Shown: positions 53,986 to 63,145 of the stretch, in pieces
Layout of the letters: each line of letters opens with the position of its first letter
Position numbering within the stretch: the stretch's first letter is position 1
NCBI GenBank assembly: GCA_049653005.1
Contig: JBASFL010000104.1
Coordinates: 1 to 64,000, forward strand
Source: UBA2334 sp049653005
GTDB lineage: Bacteria > Pseudomonadota > Gammaproteobacteria > Burkholderiales > Burkholderiaceae_C
Reading direction: 5' to 3'
DNA: 64,000 nucleotides
Position numbers and translations under genes: made by a program
The notes under the pieces: generated by a model
Told to the model about the DNA's origin: nothing
Database searches by the model: none
What the model saw: the letters and a program-made list of their open reading frames with translations, nothing else

Positions 53986-54614
53986 GTCTGGACGGGATTT
54001 CAAGAAGAAAGTGCCTCTACCGCTTGTCTGTTGGCACTTCTTCACTCTTTTTTTTGAAAGAGGTGTGTGCCGGTGGGCAACTTGAAGAGCCGTTGGCCGA
54101 CTCGGTGCGCAGCGCATTGAGTTCGGCCATTGCCAACAGTGCACCGCCTGTTCCTGAATTTGCTGACACCGCAAGCCGTTTGGCCTACCTCCGGTGGCTG
54201 ACTGAGAAAAACGACCAGCTGCGTCGTTACAAAACAGAGCTTCAAGCCCGTACCGAGTTTTTGCAAACCATTTGGTACGAGGCCCGCCGGGCAGGGCTGG
54301 ATGTGCACTTGGTGCTGGGGCTGGCCCAGGTGGAGAGCGCGTTTCGCAAGTTTGCTGTGTCCGTGGTTGGTGCACGGGGGTACATGCAAATCATGCCGTT
54401 CTGGTCACGCCTGATCGGCGACGGTGACCCCGCCAAGTTGTTTCACATGCAGACCAATTTGCGTTTTGGTTGCGTGATCTTGCGGCATTACTTGGACCGG
54501 GAAAACGGCAACTTGTTCTTGGCCTTGGGTCGTTACAACGGCAGCCGTGGCAAAGCCGAATACCCCAACGCTGTGTTGGCTGCGGCCCGCAAATGGGGCT
54601 ATGTCGGCGGGTAA
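53982..54614 (+). CDS. Lytic transglycosylase, SLT domain
   Basis: A 210-residue protein with a short basic N-terminus, a hydrophobic segment (residues 13-28, probably a signal peptide) and a goose-lysozyme-like SLT domain: catalytic Glu in GLAQVESAFRKF near residue 112, then GARGYMQIMPFW and the ALGRYNGS motif. It cleaves peptidoglycan in the periplasm. Start ATG overlaps the proS stop, a conserved proS-transglycosylase pairing in this group. Confidence 0.85.
   Translation: MSLDGISRRKCLYRLSVGTSSLFFLKEVCAGGQLEEPLADSVRSALSSAIANSAPPVPEFADTASRLAYLRWLTEKNDQLRRYKTELQARTEFLQTIWYEARRAGLDVHLVLGLAQVESAFRKFAVSVVGARGYMQIMPFWSRLIGDGDPAKLFHMQTNLRFGCVILRHYLDRENGNLFLALGRYNGSRGKAEYPNAVLAAARKWGYVGG
54004..54052 (+). 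repeat. Dispersed repeat, weak copy R12 (5' end of transglycosylase gene)
   Basis: The left box GTGCCTCTACCGCTTGTC is good. The right AGCTA box is absent. It is scored as a half copy only. Confidence 0.35.
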
Positions 54615-54625
54615 AGGCCCAGTGG

Positions 54626-55629
54626 CTAATCCATGAAACCAATGCGGCTGCGCGTTGGGCTGGTTTTCGGCAGGTCTTGCACCTGAATGTGATCGCGCCC
54701 GTCCAGTCGGGCGTTGCCAAAGCCGGTGACCAGGGCCCTGCGCATTTCCCTGGGGGGCATGTCAGCCATGCGGTCCAGCACGTCATCGCTGACCTCGGGT
54801 TGGAAAAACTGTCCCCAGTTGTGCTCACCGCGGATACTGGCGTGGAGTTGGCGGGCAATTTGCCGGGCGGCTTCGGCATCGGGGGCATCGATTTGAAACA
54901 CGTTCATTCGGTTCAAGATGGGGCGGGGGATGCTGCGCTCGTCGTTGGCCGTGGTGACCCAGATCACCTGGCTGGCGTCGATGGCCACTTCGGCAAATTC
55001 GTCGGTGAAGCTTTGCGCCGTGTCGTGTTCCAGCAAGCTGTACAGCGCACCCAGCGGGTCGTATTGGGCGTCTGACGCGGCTTTGTCGATTTCGTCCACC
55101 ACCATCACCGGGTTGGCGTATTCGCCCTCCACCAACGCCTGGAACACTTTGCCTGGCTTGGCGCCTTTCCACTGGGAGGAAGAGCCAGACAGCAACCAGC
55201 CCGCGGTCATCGAGCTCATGGGCACCAGGCTCATCTGAGTGCCCAGCATGTCTGCCAGTTTTTTGGCGAAATGTGTTTTGCCCACACCGGGAGGGCCCAG
55301 CAGCAGCATGGGCGTGAGCTCCAGGCTGTCTGCGCTGGCGTGGCTGAGTGCCACATGGCGTTTCACGTCGTCCAGTGCCTCGGTGAAGTTCGGCAACTGG
55401 GCGTACAGCCCTGCCATGTCTGGCACCCCCGAAGGCTTCACTGCAAACCGTTCAGGGCCACGCTCCAACATGCGTTGGTGGTGTTGCGCAGTATTTCGTG
55501 TTCGCGCTCGCCGCCAGCGCTTTGCAGTGAGTGAAGTTTGCGCTCCACCTCCTGGGCTTGAAACACTTGCCGCATGCGGGCGATGGGCAGCCCTGTGGAT
55601 GGGGAGGGAACCAGACTGTGCGAGGTCAT
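54626..55629 (-). pseudogene. AAA-family ATPase with apparent frameshift
   Basis: A ClpX/Lon-type AAA protein of about 334 residues when read across one frame change. The N-terminal frame starts at ATG 55629 with GGAGA upstream (TSHSLVPSPSTGLPIARM to EREHEILRNT), then stops; the other frame continues HQRMLERGPERFAVKPSG and carries the ATPase: Walker A LLLGPPGVGKTHFAKK, Walker B VVDEID, sensor ATANDER-like VTTANDERS and an Arg-rich lid. One base is missing near 55475-55485. If real, the protein is lost or restarts internally; a sequencing error is possible. Confidence 0.7.
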
Positions 55630-55737
55630 GAGCTTCTCCGGTGGGTGAAAACACAACTTTATTCAAGCATAAGTTGTGCCCAGGACAAACTCAAAACAAA
55701 GGCGCAAATACCCTGTTCCGCAGGGTTTCGAGTGCGT

Positions 55738-56064
55738 TCAGGCGGGTTGACCCCCGATAACTTGCTGCAATTCCCCGGATTGGTACATCTCCATCATGAT
55801 GTCCGAGCCGCCAATGAACTCGCCTTTGACGTACAGCTGGGGAATCGTTGGCCAGTTGCTGTATTCCTTGATACCTTGACGGATGCCTTCGTCTTCCAGC
55901 ACATTGACCGTTTTGAGCGTTTTGGGCTCAACGCCGCATGCTTTCAAAATTTGAATTGCCCTGCCCGAAAAACCGCACATGGGAAAGCTGGCGTTGCCTT
56001 TCATGAACAGGACCACGTCGTTTTGTTTGACCAGGTCGTCGATGCGTTGTTGGGTGTCGCTCAT
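55738..56064 (-). CDS. grxD: Monothiol glutaredoxin, Grx4 type
   Basis: A 108-residue CGFS glutaredoxin that binds and delivers [2Fe-2S] clusters. The active site is PMCGFSGRA near residue 30, with WPTIPQLYVKGEFIGG and GG-D glutathione-contact positions further on. The ATG at 56064 gives the canonical MSDTQQRIDDLVK start. It lies downstream of prmC in the same direction, as in the common hemA-prfA-prmC-grxD order. Confidence 0.95.
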   Translation of the reverse strand: MSDTQQRIDDLVKQNDVVLFMKGNASFPMCGFSGRAIQILKACGVEPKTLKTVNVLEDEGIRQGIKEYSNWPTIPQLYVKGEFIGGSDIMMEMYQSGELQQVIGGQPA

Positions 56065-56147
56065 GGCTGTCTCCGTGGGGCCTGAATCAATGCCTATCAG
56101 ACCAAGTTTGAACAAAATGGGTTAAGGGTTAACCCGAGAGGGGCACA

Positions 56148-57023
56148 TTATCCCGCGTTGGGTGCGGCGCTCCAAATGCCCCCTGTGCAACGCGCAATGC
56201 CCGCAAGGTCATTGCGGGATTGGACGGCGGCGAATCCTCTGGTTTGCATCAGGGCTTGAACGGCTGCTGCTTGGTCGTGCCCGTGCTCAAGCAGCAACCA
56301 CCCGCCGCTGCGCAAATGCATGGGCGCGTTGTCCACGATGTGGCGAATATCGTCCAACCCATCTGGCCCGCTGGTCAGCGCCTGCCGCGGTTCGTGGTGC
56401 AGGGCCGCCATGTGGGGGTCCCCTTCTGCAATGTAGGGGGGATTGGACACAATCAAATGCCATTTTTCTGGGAGTGAGTGGTTCGCCAGGGGTGACAGCC
56501 AGGAGCCCAGAGCGAAGCACACAGGCAAATTCAGACGCTGTGCGTTGGCGTGGGCCACCGCCAATGCGTCGGCGCTTGCGTCCACGGCCAGCACCCGTGC
56601 ATCGGGTCGCTGGTGTTGCAGTGCCAGCGCGATGGCACCGCTGCCTGTGCCCAAATCGGCAACTTGGGGGGACGGGGTGTTGCTCAAAACGTCCAGTGCC
56701 CAGTCCACCAGCGTTTCGGTGTCGGGCCGGGGGTCAAGCACACGGGCATCCACCTTCAAGTTCAGACCGTAGAAGCCGCGCTCGCCAGTTATGTAGGCCA
56801 GCGGCTCGCCATTGAGGCGACGCGAGCACAGTGTTTGATAGGTTTTTGAAGTGACCTCCGCCAAAGGTTCTGTGCTGTACATCTTCAGCCAAACGCGATC
56901 TGTCAACTGCCGCTTCAAAGCGAAAAGCATCAGCAATTCTGCGTCCAGCGTTGGCAAGCCTGCGCGTTGTGCATGGCTGAGACAGCCGGCCACATGGGGC
57001 TCTGGTTTCATGGTCTTGGGCAT
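56148..57023 (-). CDS. prmC: Release factor glutamine methyltransferase
   Basis: A 291-residue N5-glutamine methyltransferase that modifies the GGQ motif of RF1/RF2. The SAM motif is DLGTGSGAIALAL near residue 121, and the catalytic NPPY (VSNPPYIAEGD) is near residue 190. The order hemA-prfA-prmC is kept, but prmC is separated from prfA by the large Ig-like gene on the other strand. It is upstream of grxD. Confidence 0.94.
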   Translation of the reverse strand: MPKTMKPEPHVAGCLSHAQRAGLPTLDAELLMLFALKRQLTDRVWLKMYSTEPLAEVTSKTYQTLCSRRLNGEPLAYITGERGFYGLNLKVDARVLDPRPDTETLVDWALDVLSNTPSPQVADLGTGSGAIALALQHQRPDARVLAVDASADALAVAHANAQRLNLPVCFALGSWLSPLANHSLPEKWHLIVSNPPYIAEGDPHMAALHHEPRQALTSGPDGLDDIRHIVDNAPMHLRSGGWLLLEHGHDQAAAVQALMQTRGFAAVQSRNDLAGIARCTGGIWSAAPNAG

Positions 57024-57179
57024 GTGCGTAATGAATATGGGGTGCCCTTCAGGGCTGCTGGGCAGCCACCGATTTGGCGGGACAAAGGGCGCAGACAGTC
57101 GTATATGATGAATTGAGCCACGCAGTTTTTTTTGGGCCTGCCCGGGCCTGCTGCAACAACCATGGAATTGGACCGGAGC

Positions 57180-60161
57180 ATGAAGCGCTTTTTCAGCCTC
57201 CTGATCGTCAGTTTGTTAACCCTTTTGACTGCCGCCTGTGGCGGCGGTGGAGGCAGTGCCGGCACACCCGGCGGGTCTGCCAGTCCGTCCAACTTCAGGG
57301 TCAATGCCCCTGCTGAAGCCACTTTGGCTGTGGGTTCAAAATTCACGTATTCCATTTCTGGTGGCCTTGCTCCCTACTTGGTCACCAATTCCGCACCAAC
57401 CGTGGTAAGTGCGGTGGTTGTTGGTGCCACGTTGGAGATCACACCCTTGCGATCCGGCACTGCCGAGATCACCGTGGCGCCCACCGGCGGTGGGGCCAGC
57501 TTCACCATGACCTTGACTCTCGCATCCAGTGCCAACCCGTTGCAGGTTCAGGCGCCAGATACGGTGACGTTGCAGGCGGGCAATTCCGGAAGCTACACCA
57601 TTTTGGGTGGGGCGCCGCCTTACCGGGCAGTTTCCTCTGCGCCCTCTGTTGTGTCAGCGTCAGTGGTGGGCAGCAGCCTTCAGGTGGTGGCCAGTGCACT
57701 GGGGTCAGCAACCGTTGCCATTTACGACTCATCTTCCTCGGCGCCCGTGCAACGTACGTTCACGGTGGTCTCAACGACGGCATTTTTCTCCACGGCGCCT
57801 TCGTCCGTTGCGATGGGCAATGGCACCAGTCGCAGTTTCACTGTCAGTGGCGGCGTCGCCCCGTACTACGTGGCCAGCAGCAACAGCGCTGTGGCCGATG
57901 CCAGTTTGTCTGGTGGAAATCTGACGATCGTGGCGGGTGCCACCAACGGCACCGCAAACATCGCCTTGCGCGACAGCGGGGGATCCACCATTGCCGTGGC
58001 GGTAACCGTTGGCACCAACGTGGCGTTTTTCTCCAACGCGCCAGACACTTTGACCATTCAAGGCGGGGCATCCAGAAGCTTCACTTTGGGCGGGGGGACT
58101 GCGCCTTATTCCGCAGCCAGCGCAAATACCAATGTTGTGGTGGCAACAGTGTCTGGCAATTCCGTGACTTTGGTTGGCCAGAGCAAGGGTACGACCACTG
58201 TGAGCCTCAAAGATGCTCTGGGGGCATCCATCAGTCTTGATGTGACCGTTGATCAGAGCAGCTCTTTGGCGGTAACCGCCATTGAATTGACCTCCACTTT
58301 GGCATCCATCCGTTCTGCTGGTGAAGAAGCGACGATCACTGCGTTGGTAAAAGGGGCTTCGAATGTTGGCGTGCCAAACGCCGACATCACTTTCAGTTCC
58401 GATTCGGGTATTTTGCTATCACCTTCCGCGCAGACAGATGCGTCTGGTGTCGCAACTGTCAAGCTAGGCCCAGGATCGAATCGGGTCAACAGAATTATTG
58501 TGGTGACTGCCCGCGTGGGATCTCTCACGCAGACGATCAACATCGCTGTGGTCGGAACGACAGTCACGGTGACCGGTTCTTCTGCGTTGCAAGTTGGTGG
58601 TGCGGCAAGCCAGTACAACGCACGGGTACTTGACTCTGCGGGAAATCCTATTTCTGGTCTCGCATTGACGCCAACGAGCGTGACGCTGGGGAACGGGGTG
58701 ACTCCCGCATCGACGTCGACGGATCTTTTCGGTAACGCCACTTTCAGCTACACACCCACAAACGCTGGTGCAGATATTCTCAGGGTGCGTTCGAGCTCGG
58801 GTGGTGTTAACACAGATGGACAACTGTCAATTTCAATATCGCCAGTCTCATTTGATTACGTGAGTCCTACCCCGGCTGCCAGTACGCAATTCGGTGTGAA
58901 TCAAGGTGCAGTCTGTGATCCCGGGGTCCTTCCTCCGCAGCCTCCGAACTGCAGGCCTCAGTTCCGCGTCCGTCTCCTCATCAACGGTGTTGCAACCGCT
59001 GGCCGCACGGTGAGCTTTACCACGACGCGCGGAGCATTGTCAGCTTCTTCCGTCGCAACGGACGCAGCGGGTGAGGCAGTGGTCAATCTGACCTCGAACA
59101 GCGCGGGTGCGGCTTTGGTGACGGCACAGGTTGATCGGCAAGCGACGGATCCTGGCACGGGTACCACGTTGGGCACTGTCTCACGGATAGTCAACTTCAC
59201 GGGGGTGTTGCCCAACAACGTCAGGATTCAGGCCAATCCCACCTCAATACCACCGAATACAGGTGGGTCAAGCACGAACCGCGCTGAAGTCGTTGCCACC
59301 GTGGTGGATGCAAGCGCCAATCCTGTGGCTGGGCGACAAGTGTCCTTCAACATCACGGCAGATCCCAGCAACGGAAGTCTTTCTGCTGGGCTCGCGACGA
59401 CAGACTCCAGTGGCGTTGCGCGTGTGGAGTACATATCAGGGCCTAACTCCAGCCCCACTGATGGCGTGTCGATCCAAGCGACGGTAGCTCCGGTGAATGG
59501 CGACATTCCTGCTTCACTGGTCACCAACGGCGTTGCGCCCAACTCCCAGCCGGCCAAGTTGACCGTAAATGGCAATGCGCTTTTTATCACCATCAGCTTT
59601 GGTAACACCATCACAAACGTCGACCCGTCCACGTACAGCAAGCCGTTCTCTGTGTATGTGACCGATGCCTCTGGCCTTGCAGTTCCCAATCAAACGGTTA
59701 CGTTGTCAGCAATTCCTACCCGCTACAGGAAGGGAGAGCTGTATTGGGGGACCACCATTTGGAAAACAAATGCTGATCCCGGTGCGCCAGCACCGACTCC
59801 CCCGGTTCCATTGGGGTGTCCAAATGAAGATACAAATTTGAATGGGATTTTGAACGCCGGTGAAGACACGAACGGCAACGGTACTTTGACACCAGGCAAC
59901 GTTGCTGTAGCAGCTCCCGGAACGGTTACCACCAACAGCTCTGGCTTGGCCTCGTTTGATCTTATCTATGGTGAACAATTTGCATTTTGGGTTGATGTGG
60001 ATATTGTGGCGAGTGCCACGGTGGCAGGCACGGAGTCCAAGCGCGCCCAGCCTTTCTCCTTGTCACCTCTGAGCTCAGACGTTTCCGATGAAACCAATCC
60101 CCCATCATCTGTGCGCAGCCCTTTCGGTACGACCACCGTGACGTGTGCCAACCCCAATTGA
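57180..60161 (+). CDS. Large lipoprotein with bacterial Ig-like repeats
   Basis: A 993-residue predicted surface lipoprotein. The signal peptide ends in TAA-C (lipobox near residue 20), followed by a poly-Gly/Ser linker. The N-terminal part has four tandem repeats of about 81 residues sharing G-G-x-x-P-Y (near residues 60, 142, 222, 303). The middle holds several Big_1-like domains (T-x-A-x-G-x-A segments), and the C-terminus has an acidic DTN-x-NG-x-LN-x-GED-x-N-x-N-G stretch resembling dockerin/EF-hand calcium loops. AT content is higher in the second half. It is unrelated to its prmC/prfA neighbours and probably an adhesin. Confidence 0.8.
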   Translation: MKRFFSLLIVSLLTLLTAACGGGGGSAGTPGGSASPSNFRVNAPAEATLAVGSKFTYSISGGLAPYLVTNSAPTVVSAVVVGATLEITPLRSGTAEITVAPTGGGASFTMTLTLASSANPLQVQAPDTVTLQAGNSGSYTILGGAPPYRAVSSAPSVVSASVVGSSLQVVASALGSATVAIYDSSSSAPVQRTFTVVSTTAFFSTAPSSVAMGNGTSRSFTVSGGVAPYYVASSNSAVADASLSGGNLTIVAGATNGTANIALRDSGGSTIAVAVTVGTNVAFFSNAPDTLTIQGGASRSFTLGGGTAPYSAASANTNVVVATVSGNSVTLVGQSKGTTTVSLKDALGASISLDVTVDQSSSLAVTAIELTSTLASIRSAGEEATITALVKGASNVGVPNADITFSSDSGILLSPSAQTDASGVATVKLGPGSNRVNRIIVVTARVGSLTQTINIAVVGTTVTVTGSSALQVGGAASQYNARVLDSAGNPISGLALTPTSVTLGNGVTPASTSTDLFGNATFSYTPTNAGADILRVRSSSGGVNTDGQLSISISPVSFDYVSPTPAASTQFGVNQGAVCDPGVLPPQPPNCRPQFRVRLLINGVATAGRTVSFTTTRGALSASSVATDAAGEAVVNLTSNSAGAALVTAQVDRQATDPGTGTTLGTVSRIVNFTGVLPNNVRIQANPTSIPPNTGGSSTNRAEVVATVVDASANPVAGRQVSFNITADPSNGSLSAGLATTDSSGVARVEYISGPNSSPTDGVSIQATVAPVNGDIPASLVTNGVAPNSQPAKLTVNGNALFITISFGNTITNVDPSTYSKPFSVYVTDASGLAVPNQTVTLSAIPTRYRKGELYWGTTIWKTNADPGAPAPTPPVPLGCPNEDTNLNGILNAGEDTNGNGTLTPGNVAVAAPGTVTTNSSGLASFDLIYGEQFAFWVDVDIVASATVAGTESKRAQPFSLSPLSSDVSDETNPPSSVRSPFGTTTVTCANPN

Positions 60162-60201
60162 GTTGTCGCGTGGTTTGTGTGAAAAGTTAAGGTGTTTTCC
60201 A

Positions 60202-60232
60202 TACCGAAGCCATGTTGCCGATGGCTTCGGTA
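60202..60232. terminator. Convergent terminator hairpin between Ig-like gene and prfA
   Basis: Perfect 12-bp arms TACCGAAGCCAT (60202-60213) and ATGGCTTCGGTA (60221-60232) around a 7-nt loop, in the 77-bp convergent spacer. No T-run, but strong pairing on both strands. Confidence 0.65.
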
Positions 60233-60238
60233 GCGGGG

Positions 60239-61336
60239 TTAGGGCGTTTGGGCCGTTGTTTCCAAAGCCGCCAACAACTCCGCTCCCTGCGCCACCTGTA
60301 ACGCCCGCACCACATCACCCAAATCGCCTTCCATCACCTGAAGCAGTTTGTAAAGCGTCAGGTTGATGCGGTGGTCGGTCAGGCGGCTTTGAGGGAAGTT
60401 GTAGGTGCGGATTTTGTCTGACCTGTCCCCACTGCCGATCAAGCCCTTGCGGGTGGCTGCGTCTTTGGCGGAGCGTTCGCTGCGTTCTTTTTCCTGGATG
60501 CGTGCCAGCAGCACCTGCAGCGCTTTGGCCTTGTTGCTGTGCTGGCTGCGCCCGTCTTGGCATTCGGCGGTGATGCCAGTGGGCAGGTGTGTCACGCGCA
60601 CGGCTGAATCGGTTTTGTTGATGTGCTGCCCGCCCGCCCCGCTGGCGCGGTAGGTGTCGATGCGCAGTTCGCTGGGGTTGAGCTGCACGGCTTGGGCTTC
60701 ATCGGGCTCTGGCATCACAGCCACCGTGCAGGCGCTGGTGTGGATGCGCCCTTGGGTTTCGGTGGCGGGCACGCGTTGCACCCGGTGGCCGCCCGATTCA
60801 AACCGCAGTTGGCCGTAAGCACCGTCGCCCACCAGGCGAAACACCACTTCTTTGTAACCCCCCAATTCGCTGGGCGATTCGCTGATCAATTCCACCGCCA
60901 TGCCTTGGCTGTCGGCGTAGCGCGTGTACATGCGGGCCAAGTCGGCGGCGAAGAGGGCGGATTCGTCGCCGCCCGTGCCCGCGCGGATTTCCAGGTACGC
61001 ATTGCGTGCGTCGTCGGGGTCTTTGGGCAGCAGCAGCAGTTGCAGGCGTTGGTCCAAGGCATCCATTTCCGCTTGTGCCGATGCAGACTCTTCTTGCCCC
61101 AATGCGGCCAACTCGGGGTCGACATCGGCCATCAGGGTGTGGGCTTCTGTCAAGTTGGCTTCGCATTGCAGGTAGCGGTCAAAGGCCGTGGCCAGCTCCT
61201 GGGCTTCGGCGTGCTCGCGGGCCAATCGGCGAAAGCGGTCCATGTCGTTCACCACGTCGGGTGCGCTGAGTTGGGCGTCCAGCTCGCTGAGCCGCAGGCG
61301 GTGACGCTCCAGGGTGTGGCGTATGAAAGGCTTCAT
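60239..61336 (-). CDS. prfA: Peptide chain release factor 1
   Basis: A 365-residue RF1. GGQ motif in ASGAGGQHINKT near residue 235 and the stop-codon-recognition P-x-T-type loop region VPATETQGRIHTS; the length matches the family. The ATG at 61336 places the conserved N-terminal M-K-P-x-I at the start; an upstream in-frame start adds 20 non-conserved residues. It follows hemA after about 95 bp on the same strand. Confidence 0.95.
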   Translation of the reverse strand: MKPFIRHTLERHRLRLSELDAQLSAPDVVNDMDRFRRLAREHAEAQELATAFDRYLQCEANLTEAHTLMADVDPELAALGQEESASAQAEMDALDQRLQLLLLPKDPDDARNAYLEIRAGTGGDESALFAADLARMYTRYADSQGMAVELISESPSELGGYKEVVFRLVGDGAYGQLRFESGGHRVQRVPATETQGRIHTSACTVAVMPEPDEAQAVQLNPSELRIDTYRASGAGGQHINKTDSAVRVTHLPTGITAECQDGRSQHSNKAKALQVLLARIQEKERSERSAKDAATRKGLIGSGDRSDKIRTYNFPQSRLTDHRINLTLYKLLQVMEGDLGDVVRALQVAQGAELLAALETTAQTP

Positions 61337-61431
61337 GGCGTTCGCGGGGGCATGTGAGGTGAGGGCGTGCAACACCGCGTGGTGTCGCAAGTACAACGGC
61401 CGCTGTGAGACCGTGCGGAATGGCAGCGGCG

Positions 61432-62745
61432 CTACTTGGCTGCCGCAGAAGGTGCGTTGCCCGGACGTTCCGGGCGCGTGTCGGAGCGCAAAAACAGCCG
61501 AGAGACCGTCTGGGCGGTGGCAGCGCGCGTTTCGGAGCTGCCTGCGTGCAGCTCGGCCAGGGTGCCGTGCAGCATTTTTTGCGTCAGGCCTTTGGCCAAG
61601 GCTTCCAGCACGGTTTCAACCGGTTCGCCTTTGGCCAGCAATTTGTGCGCGCGGGCCAATTCGGCCGTGCGCCATGCGTCGGCTTGGGCGTTGAGCTGTT
61701 GGATCAGGGGCACCACGCCATGGCGGGGGTCGCGCTGGTCCATCCAGTGCATGAAGCTTTTCACGCCCGCGTCGATGATGGCCTCTGCCTGGGCCACGGC
61801 GGCTTGGCGGTTGTCGCGGCCTGTTTGCACCACGGTGGCCAGGTCGTCCACCGTGTACAGGTACACGTCGTCCAGGGCCTTCACTTCTGGCTCGATGTCG
61901 CGTGGCACGGCCAAGTCGACCATGAACATGGGGCGGTGGCGGCGTTTTTTCAGGGCGCGCTCCACGGCACCCAGGCCGATGATGGGCAAGGTGCTGGCGG
62001 TGCAGCTCACCACCGCGTCGTATTCGTGCAGGCGGTCGGGAATGTCGGCCAGGCGCAGCACTTCCGCCCCGAAACGCCCGGCCAGTGCCTCGCCCCGCTC
62101 CAGGGTGCGGTTGGCAATGGCCATGGCTTTGGGGTTTTTGGCCGCAAAGTGGGTGGCGGCCAGCTCGATCATTTCGCCCGCCCCCACAAACAGCACCTTG
62201 ATGTCTTTCAGGTCTTCAAACAGCTGCCCCGCGAGGCGCACGGCGGCGGCGGTCATGCTGATGGAGTGGGCCCCAATTTCAGTGGAGGTGCGCACCTGCT
62301 TGGCCACCGCGAACGAGCGCTGAAACAGCTGGTGCAGCTCGGTGCCCATGGCCCCGGCCTCTTCAGAGGCGCGCACGGCGTCCTTCAGTTGGCCCAGGAT
62401 TTGGGCTTCACCCAGCACCATGCTGTCGAGCCCGCTTGCCACGCGGAAGGCGTGACGGGCCGCTTCCCCGCCTTGCAATATGTAGGCGTGCTCACGCAGC
62501 ACCTGGGGGCTGACCCCGCCGGTGGCCGCCAACCAGGCCAGGGTGGGTTCCAGCGCGCTGTGTTCACTGGCACAGTAAATTTCGGTGCGGTTGCAGGTGG
62601 ACAGCAACGTGGCCTCGGGCTGGCGGGCCACCGCTTGGCGCAGGCCTTGCAGGACGGTGGGCACGCGGTCAATGGCAAACGCAAACCGGCCCCGCAGGTC
62701 CAGCGGTGCGGTGTGGTGGTTGATGCCGAGAGCCCAGACTGCCAT
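61432..62745 (-). CDS. hemA: Glutamyl-tRNA reductase
   Basis: A 437-residue enzyme of tetrapyrrole synthesis, making glutamate-1-semialdehyde. It has the N-terminal catalytic Cys in LSTCNRTEIY near residue 50, G-E-x-Q-I-L-G-Q (GEAQILGQLKD) near residue 125 and the NADPH-binding VGAGEM near residue 190, followed by the C-terminal dimerisation helix. The 26-bp gap to the divergent small membrane gene leaves little room for a shared promoter. Confidence 0.95.
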   Translation of the reverse strand: MAVWALGINHHTAPLDLRGRFAFAIDRVPTVLQGLRQAVARQPEATLLSTCNRTEIYCASEHSALEPTLAWLAATGGVSPQVLREHAYILQGGEAARHAFRVASGLDSMVLGEAQILGQLKDAVRASEEAGAMGTELHQLFQRSFAVAKQVRTSTEIGAHSISMTAAAVRLAGQLFEDLKDIKVLFVGAGEMIELAATHFAAKNPKAMAIANRTLERGEALAGRFGAEVLRLADIPDRLHEYDAVVSCTASTLPIIGLGAVERALKKRRHRPMFMVDLAVPRDIEPEVKALDDVYLYTVDDLATVVQTGRDNRQAAVAQAEAIIDAGVKSFMHWMDQRDPRHGVVPLIQQLNAQADAWRTAELARAHKLLAKGEPVETVLEALAKGLTQKMLHGTLAELHAGSSETRAATAQTVSRLFLRSDTRPERPGNAPSAAAK

Positions 62746-62771
62746 AAGTGCGCAATTATAAAATCCGCAGC

Positions 62772-63038
62772 ATGTCCCTTTGGCTGATGGCCTTGCACCT
62801 GCTCAATTTCATGGCACCGGCCTTGGGTCTGGCGCTGCTGTTGGGCCTTGCCGATGCATTTTTCAAGAAAAAAAGGCCTCTGGCGCCTGGTGTGATTGGT
62901 TCTTCAGCTATTTATTTTTTTGCGGCCCTGGCCGTGTTGTTGCTGGGGTTGGCGTTGTTGGGGCGCGATGGCAAGGTGCTCACCCACACCGCCTTGGTGT
63001 TTGTGCTGGGCACATTGGCCGCTTGGCGGCAGCGCTGA
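62772..63038 (+). CDS. Small membrane protein
   Basis: An 88-residue protein with three predicted hydrophobic segments (about residues 5-28, 43-62 and 68-84) and a basic linker K-K-K-R-P-L after the first. The linker and beginning of the second segment are encoded by a copy of the dispersed repeat. It is divergent from hemA. Unknown function; no family recognised. Confidence 0.6.
   Translation: MSLWLMALHLLNFMAPALGLALLLGLADAFFKKKRPLAPGVIGSSAIYFFAALAVLLLGLALLGRDGKVLTHTALVFVLGTLAAWRQR
62863..62921 (+). repeat. Dispersed repeat, copy R13 (in small membrane protein gene)
   Basis: Left box AAAAGGCCTCTGGCGCCTGG and right box TTCAGCTATTTATTTTT; the centre diverges from the others. It is in frame. 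Confidence 0.7.
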
Positions 63039-63145
63039 AGTCAGACGGCCACCTTCGGCTGGTGGCTGGCTGGGGCGGCGTGACAAAAGTCAAGTCAAAA
63101 ATCCCGCTCACTCTCTACAGTTCCCTTTTTTCTAAAAGGGCACGT

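Noticed and set aside
54004..54052. R12 as a full repeat copy
   Set aside because: Left box fits but right box and hairpin do not; kept only as a weak half copy.
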